Shown one piece after another: positions 7,487-14,871 of a stretch of DNA of 22,366 bases (the stretch's first letter is position 1; every line of letters begins with the position of its first letter). The DNA lies in NCBI GenBank assembly GCA_023441145.1, contig JAEZQN010000326.1:1-22366 (forward strand). Reading direction: 5' to 3'. The position numbers were made by a program, and so were the translations under genes. Source of the stretch: Bacillota bacterium. Lineage in GTDB: Bacteria > Bacillota > Clostridia > Lachnospirales > Lachnospiraceae. The notes below the pieces were generated by a model. It was not told the origin of the DNA. It searched no databases and saw nothing but the letters and a program-made list of their open reading frames with translations.

Positions 7487-8177
7487 AGTTTGATTCATGA
7501 GTAAGCTGACTCACTGTAACTAGTTGAAATCCTTTTTTTTGAAGAGCAGGTATTATATTATTAAGCGCTTTGATAGTCTCAGGGTTGTCATCATGAAATA
7601 TAACAATATCCCCATCGCTGATATTATTCATGACTGTATTATATATTGCTTCAGCATTGGGTTCTTCCCAATCGCCACTGTCTATATCCCATAGGAGGGG
7701 AGCCATGCCCATGGCATCTATGACGTCCTCGTTATAGTGACCATAAGGTGGTCGAATATACTGAAGTTTATACTCAGGTAACACCCGGAAGACCTCAGCC
7801 TGATTTTTCGCTATTTCATCCTTTATTTCTTCTTTGTTAAGAGTTGTAAGATCATAATGACTGAAGGTATGATTTGCTAATTCGTGCCCTTCATAAACCA
7901 TTTTTTTTAAGAGTTCTTCATTGTTTACAATGTTTTTTCCGTTTATGCAGAAGGTTGCATATGCCTGATATTTAAGGAGAATATCAAGAACTTTTGGAGT
8001 GTAATCCTCATTTGGTCCATCATCGAAGGTAAGGGCTACCATAGGTTTAGTGGGATCAATGTCTATCGCAATCTGTTGATAGTCATGGTTGTTATGAAAA
8101 ATTAGTAAGCCACAAAGGGAAGTCATAAGTATTCCCAAGGCAATACTTATTATAAAGATATAATTTCTATTTTTCAT
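7485..8177 (-). CDS. Membrane-anchored polysaccharide deacetylase (CE4 family)
   Basis: The 230-residue protein has one N-terminal membrane helix (residues 6-27) and a NodB/CE4 domain: TFDDGP (50-55, base Asp52 and metal Asp53), metal ligands His103 and His107 in NHTFSH, RPPYG (142-146), WDIDSGDW and the terminal IFHDD with His195. Members remove N-acetyl groups from GlcNAc-containing polymers at the cell surface. The ATG at 8177 overlaps the stop of the upstream glycosyltransferase (ATGA), and AAAGGAA stands before it; a TTG at 8183 is possible but less fitting. Pairing with a PgaC-like synthase suggests a PgaB/IcaB-like job on an exported poly-GlcNAc polymer, which is inference since peptidoglycan deacetylases share these motifs. 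Confidence 0.9.
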   Translation of the reverse strand: MKNRNYIFIISIALGILMTSLCGLLIFHNNHDYQQIAIDIDPTKPMVALTFDDGPNEDYTPKVLDILLKYQAYATFCINGKNIVNNEELLKKMVYEGHELANHTFSHYDLTTLNKEEIKDEIAKNQAEVFRVLPEYKLQYIRPPYGHYNEDVIDAMGMAPLLWDIDSGDWEEPNAEAIYNTVMNNISDGDIVIFHDDNPETIKALNNIIPALQKKGFQLVTVSQLTHESN

Positions 8178-9442
8178 TCCCAAGTTCCTTTCTTATGAAG
8201 TAACTTTAACATATATCCGTGTATTGCGGCAGGACTTTGGATTAGCTGGAAGAATAAAAGGAAAAAGATAAATCCAACCAGACTATTAGTAAATGGTATA
8301 TTTAACTTCTTTTGATAGATATATATACTCAAAAACAGAAGAACTGAGAAACATAAAGTAAATAAAGTAAGCAATCCAACAAAATAGTAATAGCCGAAAA
8401 AAGCCCAAATGACACCAGGGATAAATCCAAATAGGAATGCTAAATCCATATAAATTATGAGTAGGTTCAAAGTGGTAAAATATCGGGAATATAGAGTTTT
8501 TTGCCTCCAAGGTTTAACATGTGACAGTCCTTCAATCATACCAATGGCCCACCGCTTTCGTTGATTATAAAGGGTATTAAATGTTGTAGGTACAGTGGTG
8601 TAACCTACCGCCGTAGGTTCATAGGTGGATTTTTTACCTTGGCTTAATAGTTGATACGTCAAGATAATATCTTCTCCTAAAGAATGAGTCCAACCACCTA
8701 GGTCTTTCACTGCCTTAGTTTCATAAGCACTAAAAGCACCTTGTGCTACTAATGTAGAATCATAGCTGCCCTGGAAACGTTTGATAGCGGCTATGCTGAG
8801 TAGGTAATCATAATTCTGCATTCTAGTAATTAGAGTTTTCTTTTCGTTCTTAACAAATAAGTTACCTGCAACGCAGGCACTTTTCTTAGCAGCAATATGG
8901 TTCATAATACGCTGCACTGCATGGCGTTCTAAATACGTATCAGCATCTACAGTAAGAAAATACTTTGTAGTAACTAGTTCTAATGCTTTGTTTAAAGCAT
9001 TTGTTTTACCTAAGGTGCCACAGTAAACATATACTATTTCACATCTGCTTGTTGAATAGGATATTGCTTGACGAACCCATTCCTTTGTAAGATCTGATGA
9101 ACCATTATCTATAACGAGTAAGCGAATCGTTCCTTTATATAGTTGCTGACGTATACAGCGAATGGTACTTATAATAATATCCTCTTCATTATGTGCACAC
9201 ATGATAACTGTAGTTGGTATATTAGTATCTGGATACTTTTTTGTTTTAAAATGTAGAATATTAGAAAAAAACATTGACATCATGAGAAAACCAGGAATAA
9301 GGGATATACCAATGATTACCCACCATACGTAAAGCACTGGTAGATAGGGTATTATGCTCTTTACCCACCAGATAGCTAAATAAATGGAAGATGCCAACCA
9401 TATCATCCCAGCAATCAAGGTGAGATAGAAGTTTCGTTTCAT
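8174..9442 (-). CDS. Processive membrane glycosyltransferase family 2 (PgaC/IcaA-like)
   Basis: This 422-residue protein has two N-terminal membrane helices (about 7-27 and 35-60), a cytoplasmic GT-A domain and three to four C-terminal helices. Catalytic motifs are CAHNEED (82-88), VDNG-like 'VIDNGSSD' (110-117), DAD (166-168), GED (256-258) and QRKRW (294-298), the signature of processive beta-glycan synthases such as N-acetylglucosaminyltransferases and hyaluronan/cellulose synthases. Start ATG at 9442 has AAGGAGG at good spacing. It is the first gene of a two-gene minus-strand unit with the CE4 deacetylase, the arrangement of minimal poly-GlcNAc (biofilm) loci. No pgaA, pgaD or icaC-like gene is next to it, so the exact polymer is uncertain. 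Confidence 0.9.
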   Translation of the reverse strand: MKRNFYLTLIAGMIWLASSIYLAIWWVKSIIPYLPVLYVWWVIIGISLIPGFLMMSMFFSNILHFKTKKYPDTNIPTTVIMCAHNEEDIIISTIRCIRQQLYKGTIRLLVIDNGSSDLTKEWVRQAISYSTSRCEIVYVYCGTLGKTNALNKALELVTTKYFLTVDADTYLERHAVQRIMNHIAAKKSACVAGNLFVKNEKKTLITRMQNYDYLLSIAAIKRFQGSYDSTLVAQGAFSAYETKAVKDLGGWTHSLGEDIILTYQLLSQGKKSTYEPTAVGYTTVPTTFNTLYNQRKRWAIGMIEGLSHVKPWRQKTLYSRYFTTLNLLIIYMDLAFLFGFIPGVIWAFFGYYYFVGLLTLFTLCFSVLLFLSIYIYQKKLNIPFTNSLVGFIFFLLFFQLIQSPAAIHGYMLKLLHKKGTWE

Positions 9443-9569
9443 AGTCAGTTCCTCCTTATATTACACAATATGCAATTGAGTGAGAAATGTAACTAATTAT
9501 AAGGATATATGGGGAAATATGTGTGATATAATGGGAAATATACTAGTAAGAAGCTGATTATATAAATGT

Positions 9570-9660
9570 AATGTAGATTAAATCAATTAATTATGGCAAT
9601 AATTAAGACAAGGGAGAGTGACCTCCCTTGCCAAGCCAAGAACATTCAAAAATCTACATT
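9570..9660. other. Three-way-junction-like structured element (possible ncRNA or leader)
   Basis: Three stems nest: an outer perfect 10-bp stem (9570-9579 with 9651-9660, AATGTAGATT/AATCTACATT), an inner 8-bp hairpin with a GGCA loop (9587-9606) and a GC-rich 8-bp hairpin CAAGGGAG/CTCCCTTG (9609-9616 with 9623-9630). On the minus strand it could lie in a long leader of the glycosyltransferase gene; on the plus strand it could be a free RNA. Neither hairpin is followed by a T run, so it is not a terminator. I do not recognise it as a known riboswitch. Confidence 0.4.
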
Positions 9661-9723
9661 CGTAGGCCCCTGATTCAATTTACTTATCCTTCACAAGATA
9701 GGGTTAATTATTGCTTAGGGATA

Positions 9724-9763
9724 TTAGTGTTATGATAATTTCGAAAAAATTACATAACACTAA
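9724..9763. other. Long hairpin with an alternative partner
   Basis: TTAGTGTTATG (9724-9734) pairs perfectly with CATAACACTAA (9753-9763), and inside it TAATTT (9736-9741) pairs with AAATTA (9747-9752) around a CGAAA loop, giving 17 pairs with a single bulge. The 3' arm can alternatively pair with AGTGTT about five bases further on, as in switching leaders. There is no T run on either side. Function unknown. Confidence 0.4.
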
Positions 9764-10039
9764 AAGAAGTGTTAAAACTTCCATAATTGTCATAGGAAAC
9801 ACCTACTTTCATAAAGACTAAATGTAGGTTAATTTGATTGTGTCGCTTGGCTACATATAGGTTAATATACACTAAGCTTTTAATATAGTGTTTTGTCAAT
9901 AATGGGATTATAGTTGACTTTTCTTATCTTTTTCTACAGATTTAGTGAATGATACTAAAAGAAAATGGGAGCCTAAGATGACTCACTTTTTATGAGTGAA
10001 GAGAGTGTTTAAATATCTCTAGTTATAAGAAAATTTTTC

Positions 10040-10069
10040 TTGGTTGTGAGAATAGAGAATGTGTAATAT
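10040..10069 (+). promoter_or_regulatory. Possible promoter of the FUSC gene
   Basis: TTGGTT (10040-10045) stands 18 bases before TAATAT (10064-10069), about 77 bases ahead of the ATG at 10147. The -10 box lies at the left edge of the inverted repeat 10061-10110. The match is moderate. Confidence 0.4.
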
Positions 10070-10110
10070 GATGGAAATAATTCATTAAATAATTTCCTTA
10101 CGAATTACAC
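10061..10110 (+). repeat. Imperfect inverted repeat in the FUSC leader
   Basis: Outer arms GTGTAAT (10061-10067) and ATTACAC (10104-10110) are perfectly complementary, and inner arms GGAAAT (10073-10078) and ATTTCC (10092-10097) pair as well, separated by small internal loops. It overlaps the predicted -10 box and would be transcribed in the leader, so it could serve as an operator or an RNA hairpin. Confidence 0.45.
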
Positions 10111-10146
10111 AATCTATTGATTAGCATAATAAAGGACTTTATAACT

Positions 10147-11202
10147 ATGACATTATATGAAGAATTACAACTTAACCAGGCTGGGTCAAAGAAACTTATC
10201 AAAGAATCTAAAAGTGGGAAAGAAAAATTTCGCCATATTATAATATATTTATTCAAGATTATTATAACATTAGCTTTTTGTATGGCCTTTGTACTTGTAT
10301 TCAGTTTGCTTTTTGGCAATAACAATAGTACAGTAGGCGTCATTGTTTTGCTTAACGTACTGGTGTTTCGTAATATAGATTTAGAGGTTCATATGCCCCA
10401 AGCCATACTTTCCTTGCTTGTAATCTTTCTCGTGTTTGCCTTTGGACCGCATTTGGCCCATATCAATAACATTTTTATATCGACGCCTATTCACGTACTA
10501 TGTATTCTAACATTAATGGTATTAGGCTGTCATAATATTAAGATGTCTAATCATTCTACATTGGTTTTAAGTTATTTACTGTTATATGGCTATGATGTGT
10601 CTGGCGCTGCTTACATGAAAAGACTAGTAGGCATTACACTAGGGGCTTTACTTGTATGTCTTGTATACTATCATAAACATCATAAAAAGGCTTATGAAAC
10701 AAGATTAAAGGATTTATTCCATGCTTTTAATTTGCGATCACCTAGGACCCAGTGGCAACTCTTAATTACCCTAAGTGTGTCTTCCGCATTATTTTTTGCG
10801 GAGTGTTTTCATTTTCTCAGAATAGTGTGGGTGGCGATTGCCACTATGTCTATACTGGTTCCTTATCGGTATCATATAAAAGAACGTCTTAAGCAAAGAC
10901 TCTTAGGTAATATTTTCGGCATTATTATCTTCTTCGTGATATATTATTGTTTTCCAGATTATATATACAATAATATCGGTATTGTTGGAGGAATCGGTGT
11001 AGGGCTTTCTGCCACTTATGGTTGGCAGTCTGTATTCAATAGCTTTGGTGCTCTTGCCATTGGAACGAATCTATTTGGTATTACCGATGCTCTTGTTTTC
11101 CGTTTTGTAGATACCATATTTGGCGTAGTGTATGGATTTGTTTTTGAACTTTGCTTCTATATTTATATTAAGAAAACAGGAAAACTCTCTTCCAAAGAGT
11201 AA
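10147..11202 (+). CDS. FUSC-family membrane protein (aromatic-acid-exporter-like)
   Basis: The 351-residue integral membrane protein has two hydrophobic blocks (about residues 25-165 and 200-335) separated by a short charged stretch (HHKKAYETRLKDLFHAFNLRSPRTQWQ), the repeat layout of FUSC/ArAE proteins. 'RIVWVAIATMSILVPYRYHIKERLKQRLLGNIFG' (near 220-255) matches the family hallmark of Trp, Pro and a basic stretch with R-x-x-G. Related proteins (AaeB, fusaric acid resistance) export aromatic acids, but the substrate here is unknown and the large cytoplasmic domain of AaeB is missing. I chose ATG 10147 with AAAGGA about ten bases upstream over a TTG at 10117. It appears to be a single-gene unit. 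Confidence 0.7.
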   Translation: MTLYEELQLNQAGSKKLIKESKSGKEKFRHIIIYLFKIIITLAFCMAFVLVFSLLFGNNNSTVGVIVLLNVLVFRNIDLEVHMPQAILSLLVIFLVFAFGPHLAHINNIFISTPIHVLCILTLMVLGCHNIKMSNHSTLVLSYLLLYGYDVSGAAYMKRLVGITLGALLVCLVYYHKHHKKAYETRLKDLFHAFNLRSPRTQWQLLITLSVSSALFFAECFHFLRIVWVAIATMSILVPYRYHIKERLKQRLLGNIFGIIIFFVIYYCFPDYIYNNIGIVGGIGVGLSATYGWQSVFNSFGALAIGTNLFGITDALVFRFVDTIFGVVYGFVFELCFYIYIKKTGKLSSKE

Positions 11203-11271
11203 GATATAGTTGGTATTCTTACTTATAAAGATGAACCATGTCGAAAGATGTGTAATTTGGACTCGCCATGT

Positions 11272-11295
11272 GGTACAATTAAGTAGCAATTGCTA
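11272..11295 (+). promoter_or_regulatory. Extended -10 promoter with overlapping palindromic operator for the MFS-GH2 gene
   Basis: TGG-TACAAT (11271-11279, TACAAT at 11274-11279) is an extended -10 box; no good -35 is visible. Directly after it, at the expected start of transcription, lies the perfect 12-base palindrome TAGCAATTGCTA (11284-11295). A palindrome at that position fits a sugar-responsive repressor of the LacI or GntR kind, which would suit a sugar uptake/hydrolysis gene. The regulator itself is not in the window. Confidence 0.5.
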
Positions 11296-11323
11296 ATAAA
11301 AATATTGTAAATGGAGGAATTGT

Positions 11324-14323
11324 ATGAACAATAAGTTGGGACGTAAATTCTATAGTACCCTACTCATCTTCAGCCTTGTAGGGCAGGTTGCCTGGGTAGT
11401 AGAAAATATGTATTTGAATGTGTTTATTTATAATATGTTTCAGGCCTCTGCCTCAGACATTTCTATGATGGTATCGGCTAGTGCAGTGGTTGCAACTCTA
11501 ACTACCATATTAATTGGAGCGCTTTCTGACCGAGTAGGAAAACGAAAAGCTTTTATGTGCGGTGGTTACATAGCATGGGGGATTTCAATACTTGGATTCG
11601 CCTTTATACGAATAGATATACTAACCCCATTTACTGGTAGTGTAGCCGCAGCAGCTAGTTTGGGGATTTCCCTTGTGATTCTGTTTGATTGTTTTATGAC
11701 CTTTTTTGGGTCATCTGCTAACGATGCTGCCTTCAATGCATGGCTGACAGAATGGGGAAATGAGAGTAATCGAGGTAGGATTGAAGGCTTAAACGCTATG
11801 ATGCCATTGGTGTCAGTATTGGTGGTATTTGGTGGGTTTATGGCTTTTGACTTAGAGCAGGCATCTTCATGGACGACAATTTTTATTATCATCGGTGTCA
11901 TTGTTCTACTAATTGGATTAATAGGATTGTTTATGATTGAAGAGCCACAAGTGGAACGAAGGAATAAAGAATCCTATTTAAAAAGTGTGTTGTATAGCTT
12001 CCGTCTCTCAGTAATAAAAGAGAATCCTCTGTTGTATGCGGTAATTGGTGCATTTGCAGTGTTTGGTATCTCCATTCAAACCTTTATGCCGTATCTCATC
12101 ATTTATTACGAGAAGACGTTAGGAATGGAAGGGTATGTGTTTATTTTAGCTCCTGCCATTATTCTTGCAGCTATCATAACAGCATTCTATGGAAAGCTTT
12201 ATGACACAGTAGGGTTTAAGAGGGCATTAGTGCCAGTGCTAGTTTCTTTACTAACAGGATATGTTCTTTTATATATTGGTACAGGCACTGTTCTTGTTTT
12301 CCTTGGTTCACTTTTTATGATGATTGGTCAGTTAACAGGAATGGCTTGTTTTGGCGCAAAGATACGTGATAATACTCCAAAAGATAAGGCAGGAATGTTC
12401 CAAGGAATTCGAATCATTGGTCAAGTATTAATTCCAGGGATAGCCGGACCAGCTCTTGGGGCTGCCGTTCTTAGGAATGCAAGTACTATTGTAAATAATG
12501 ATGGTACCACCTCATTTTTACCTGATAAACGAATCTTTCTAGCAGCATTTGTGGTAGCGGTGGTTCTAATTGGTGTTTTAATGCTAATTTTTCGTATGAT
12601 TCGAAAGGCCCATCATTCATTAGCAACGGATTCCAAACCAGATTGGACCTCCTATCCAAGACCCCAATTAAAAAGAGCATCTTATTTTAGTTTAAACGGA
12701 ACCTGGTCCTTAAATGGAAAAGACATCGTAATACCATTTGCCCCTCAATCAGAATTATCCGGCTATACGGATAAAGTAGGGACAAAACTCTGTTATGAAA
12801 AACGATTTCACTTACCAAAGGGCTTCACCGATAAGCATGTAAATGGCCACGTACTTCTTCACTTTGGAGCAGTAGACCAGATCGCTGAGGTATGGATGAA
12901 TGGAAGAAAAATAGGAAGCCATGAGGGTGGCTATTTACCATTTGCCTTAGAGGTGACGGAAGCCATCGATTATAGTAAGGAAAATGTACTTATTGTTAAG
13001 GTGATCGATAAGCTGTCGAAAAAGTACCCTTATGGGAAGCAGTGTAAGAAACGTGGTGGCATGTGGTATACCGAGGTGAGTGGTATCTGGCAGACAGTAT
13101 GGCTAGAGTGCGTGCCAGAAAACTATATTACTTCTGTAAAACTAACACCAGATCTTACGGGAGTCACCCTACAGATTGAGACGAATGTTCCTCAATCCAT
13201 GGACTACACAGTAGAAATGAACTTAAGTGACCAGGCGTATCAGTGGCATGTGCAGGAGAAAGAAACCCGTATAGAGTTTAAGAATCTTAAACTACCAGAT
13301 GGAACAACTTATGAACCAGAGCTTTGGACGGTAGAGAACCCATATCTATATACCTTAACCATACGTGCAGGAGAAGATGAGGTGGAGTCTTATTTTGGAC
13401 TTCGTACGGTAACCATTGAGGAGAAGGATGGCGTTCCAAGAATCTGCCTCAATGGAAAGCCAATTTTCATGCATGGAGTATTAGATCAAGGCTATTATCC
13501 TGAAGGAATCTATTTGCCAGCTGCCGAAGGTGAATACGAGAAGGATGTATTACGAATGAAAGCTTTAGGCTTTAACATGCTTCGAAAGCACATCAAGATT
13601 GAACCAGAATGTTTTTATTATTATTGTGATATACATGGAATGTTAGTAGTACAGGATATGGTCAATAGTGGAAGCTATTCCTTTATCCGACATACTGCAT
13701 TACCCACCATTGGGATAATGAAGGCATCGGATCTTAAAAGAGGGACCAAAGACCAGAAGGAATTCTTTATACAGCATACAAAGGATACTTTAAATCATCT
13801 GTACAATCATCCATGTATCATTGGATATACGATATTCAATGAAGGTTGGGGGCAATTTAAGAGTGATGCCATGTATGATATGGTAAAGGAGTTAGATAAA
13901 ACTAGGTTTATCGATTCCACTTCAGGGTGGTTTGCCCATAACAAAAGTGATGTAGATAGTCTTCACATCTATTTTAGAACGGTGGAGCTTCCAAAAACCA
14001 AAAGACCGCTGTTTTTATCAGAATGTGGAGGCTACTCTTTTGAGGTAGAAGGACATTCCTACAGCAAATACAATTCCTATGGTTATGGGGCTTACGAGTC
14101 TAAGGAAGAACTTACCGAACATATTGTCACAATGTATGAGAAAATGGTGATTCCGGCAATCGAACATGGAGCATGTGGTTGTGTGTATACTCAGCTTAGT
14201 GATGTAGAGGACGAAATGAATGGTTTATATACCTATGACCGAAAGATATGTAAGGTGAACGAAGAGAAGTTTCGTAGGGTGAGTGAAAGTATAAATCGAG
14301 AATTGAAGCATTATCCTATGTAA
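11324..14323 (+). CDS. Fusion of a 12-helix MFS transporter with a glycoside hydrolase family 2 enzyme
   Basis: A single uninterrupted frame of 999 residues joins two complete proteins. Residues 1-430 form an MFS permease with about 12 membrane helices, the loop motif GALSDRVGKRKAF after helix 2 and its echo GKLYDTVGFKRAL after helix 8. After a short linker (about 430-445), residues 445-999 are a GH2 enzyme: jelly-roll domain (SYFSLNGTWSL...HFGAVDQIAEVWMNGRKIGSHEGGY), an immunoglobulin-like middle and a TIM barrel with the probable acid/base Glu840 (FNEGWGQF) and nucleophile Glu900 (FLSECGGYS). Twelve helices put the enzyme in the cytoplasm, so a beta-linked oligosaccharide or glycoside could be imported and cleaved by one polypeptide. 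GGAGGA precedes the ATG. The exact sugar is unknown; beta-galactosidase, glucuronidase and mannosidase are all GH2 activities. Confidence 0.92.
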   Translation: MNNKLGRKFYSTLLIFSLVGQVAWVVENMYLNVFIYNMFQASASDISMMVSASAVVATLTTILIGALSDRVGKRKAFMCGGYIAWGISILGFAFIRIDILTPFTGSVAAAASLGISLVILFDCFMTFFGSSANDAAFNAWLTEWGNESNRGRIEGLNAMMPLVSVLVVFGGFMAFDLEQASSWTTIFIIIGVIVLLIGLIGLFMIEEPQVERRNKESYLKSVLYSFRLSVIKENPLLYAVIGAFAVFGISIQTFMPYLIIYYEKTLGMEGYVFILAPAIILAAIITAFYGKLYDTVGFKRALVPVLVSLLTGYVLLYIGTGTVLVFLGSLFMMIGQLTGMACFGAKIRDNTPKDKAGMFQGIRIIGQVLIPGIAGPALGAAVLRNASTIVNNDGTTSFLPDKRIFLAAFVVAVVLIGVLMLIFRMIRKAHHSLATDSKPDWTSYPRPQLKRASYFSLNGTWSLNGKDIVIPFAPQSELSGYTDKVGTKLCYEKRFHLPKGFTDKHVNGHVLLHFGAVDQIAEVWMNGRKIGSHEGGYLPFALEVTEAIDYSKENVLIVKVIDKLSKKYPYGKQCKKRGGMWYTEVSGIWQTVWLECVPENYITSVKLTPDLTGVTLQIETNVPQSMDYTVEMNLSDQAYQWHVQEKETRIEFKNLKLPDGTTYEPELWTVENPYLYTLTIRAGEDEVESYFGLRTVTIEEKDGVPRICLNGKPIFMHGVLDQGYYPEGIYLPAAEGEYEKDVLRMKALGFNMLRKHIKIEPECFYYYCDIHGMLVVQDMVNSGSYSFIRHTALPTIGIMKASDLKRGTKDQKEFFIQHTKDTLNHLYNHPCIIGYTIFNEGWGQFKSDAMYDMVKELDKTRFIDSTSGWFAHNKSDVDSLHIYFRTVELPKTKRPLFLSECGGYSFEVEGHSYSKYNSYGYGAYESKEELTEHIVTMYEKMVIPAIEHGACGCVYTQLSDVEDEMNGLYTYDRKICKVNEEKFRRVSESINRELKHYPM

Positions 14324-14325
14324 AA

Positions 14326-14364
14326 AAACCCCGTATAGCCACAAATTGTGACTATACGGGGTTT
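14326..14364. terminator. Bidirectional terminator between the MFS-GH2 and cold-shock genes
   Basis: AAACCCCGTATAG (14326-14338) and CTATACGGGGTTT (14352-14364) form a perfect 13-bp stem, with CACAA/TTGTG able to extend it. On the minus strand a run of seven T follows, ending cspA transcription; on the plus strand GTTTAGTTTT follows. It sits between convergent genes and can serve both. Confidence 0.9.
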
Positions 14365-14375
14365 AGTTTTAAGAA

Positions 14376-14579
14376 TTATACGGTATAAACGTTAATTGCT
14401 TGCTCGCCACGATTGCCTTGAGTCGTGTCAAATGTTACTTTACGACCTTCTTCTAAAGTTTTGAAGCCGTCTGTTGCGATTCCTGAGAAATGAACGAAAA
14501 CATCTTGGTTCGTTTCATCGTTAGTAATAAATCCAAATCCTTTTTCTGCGTTAAACCATTTTACTGTACCTTTATTCAT
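14376..14579 (-). CDS. Cold-shock-domain protein (CspA family)
   Basis: The 67-residue protein is a standard single cold-shock domain: MNKGTVKWFNAEKGFGFI with RNP1 KGFGFI (13-18) and RNP2 VFVHF (27-31). Such proteins bind single-stranded RNA and DNA, melt secondary structure and can act as antiterminators. AGGAGGT precedes the ATG. It is transcribed alone, with its own promoter near 14709-14737 and an unusual leader hairpin. The generic name csp is safe; which paralogue it is cannot be told. Confidence 0.96.
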   Translation of the reverse strand: MNKGTVKWFNAEKGFGFITNDETNQDVFVHFSGIATDGFKTLEEGRKVTFDTTQGNRGEQAINVYTV

Positions 14580-14617
14580 GAAAGATACCTCCTAATATAA
14601 TTGTTATTTTCGATGAT

Positions 14618-14679
14618 AAAAAAAATCACATATTTTTGTAAATTATTATACGTGTATAATGACTTACAAAAATATGTGA
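14618..14679 (-). promoter_or_regulatory. Terminator-like hairpin in the cold-shock gene leader (possible attenuator)
   Basis: On the minus strand a perfect 16-bp A/T-rich stem (14664-14679 with 14626-14641) encloses a second 7-bp stem ATTATAC/GTATAAT (14645-14651 with 14654-14660) and is followed at once by eight T residues (14625-14618). It lies between the cspA promoter and its ribosome binding site. It therefore looks like an intrinsic terminator inside the leader, i.e. an attenuator; being A/T rich, its stability should depend strongly on temperature or on RNA-melting proteins. Confidence 0.6.
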
Positions 14680-14708
14680 ATCAAATTAAACATTTAAAAT
14701 ACTTCCAT

Positions 14709-14737
14709 ATACTAACATGGAAAATTGTATATGTCAA
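14709..14737 (-). promoter_or_regulatory. Predicted promoter of the cold-shock gene
   Basis: Read on the minus strand, TTGACA (14737-14732) is followed after 17 bases by TAGTAT (14714-14709), itself preceded by TGT as an extended -10. Transcription would start near 14702, giving a leader of about 120 bases. TTCCAT and ATGGAA flank the -10 box as an inverted repeat. Confidence 0.65.
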
Positions 14738-14871
14738 GTATAATTTTAGAAATCTGAATGCTATAAAGCGGTGGTAAGTTTATGAATTTCATGTTATCAT
14801 GTCGTAGGTGATTTTGTCTGATACGTTTGGTTTATATGATAGGATAATATTTAATAGAAAGAGGTCTTTCA

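Larger units (their letters stand above)
9443..10146. other. Long intergenic region with several structured segments, no convincing gene
   Basis: The 704 bases separate two divergent units (glycosyltransferase on minus, FUSC protein on plus). I see no open frame with a credible ribosome binding site beyond about 30 codons. The region contains a three-way-junction-like fold (9570-9660), a long hairpin (9724-9763), a complementary pair TTAATTATTGC (9704-9714) / GCAATAATTAA (9596-9606), two copies of 'aggttaat' near 9825 and 9859, and a long imperfect inverted repeat at 10061-10110. Such density of folding is more than expected for a simple double promoter region, and it may encode a non-coding RNA or a decayed element. 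Confidence 0.5.

Noticed and set aside
9570..9660. A tRNA or a known riboswitch
   Set aside because: The stems do not give a cloverleaf with anticodon and T-loop consensus, and I found no conserved core of c-di-GMP, cobalamin, FMN, SAM or TPP riboswitches on either strand.
9732..9821. A 29-codon frame starting ATGATAATTTCG
   Set aside because: It has only a weak, distant AGGGA and lies inside the hairpin region; no composition or motif supports it as a peptide gene.
9460..10113. Insertion element flanked by a 10-base target duplication
   Set aside because: ATTACACAAT repeats are present, but no transposase, terminal inverted repeats or remnant of one is visible; 10 bases in AT-rich DNA can recur by chance.
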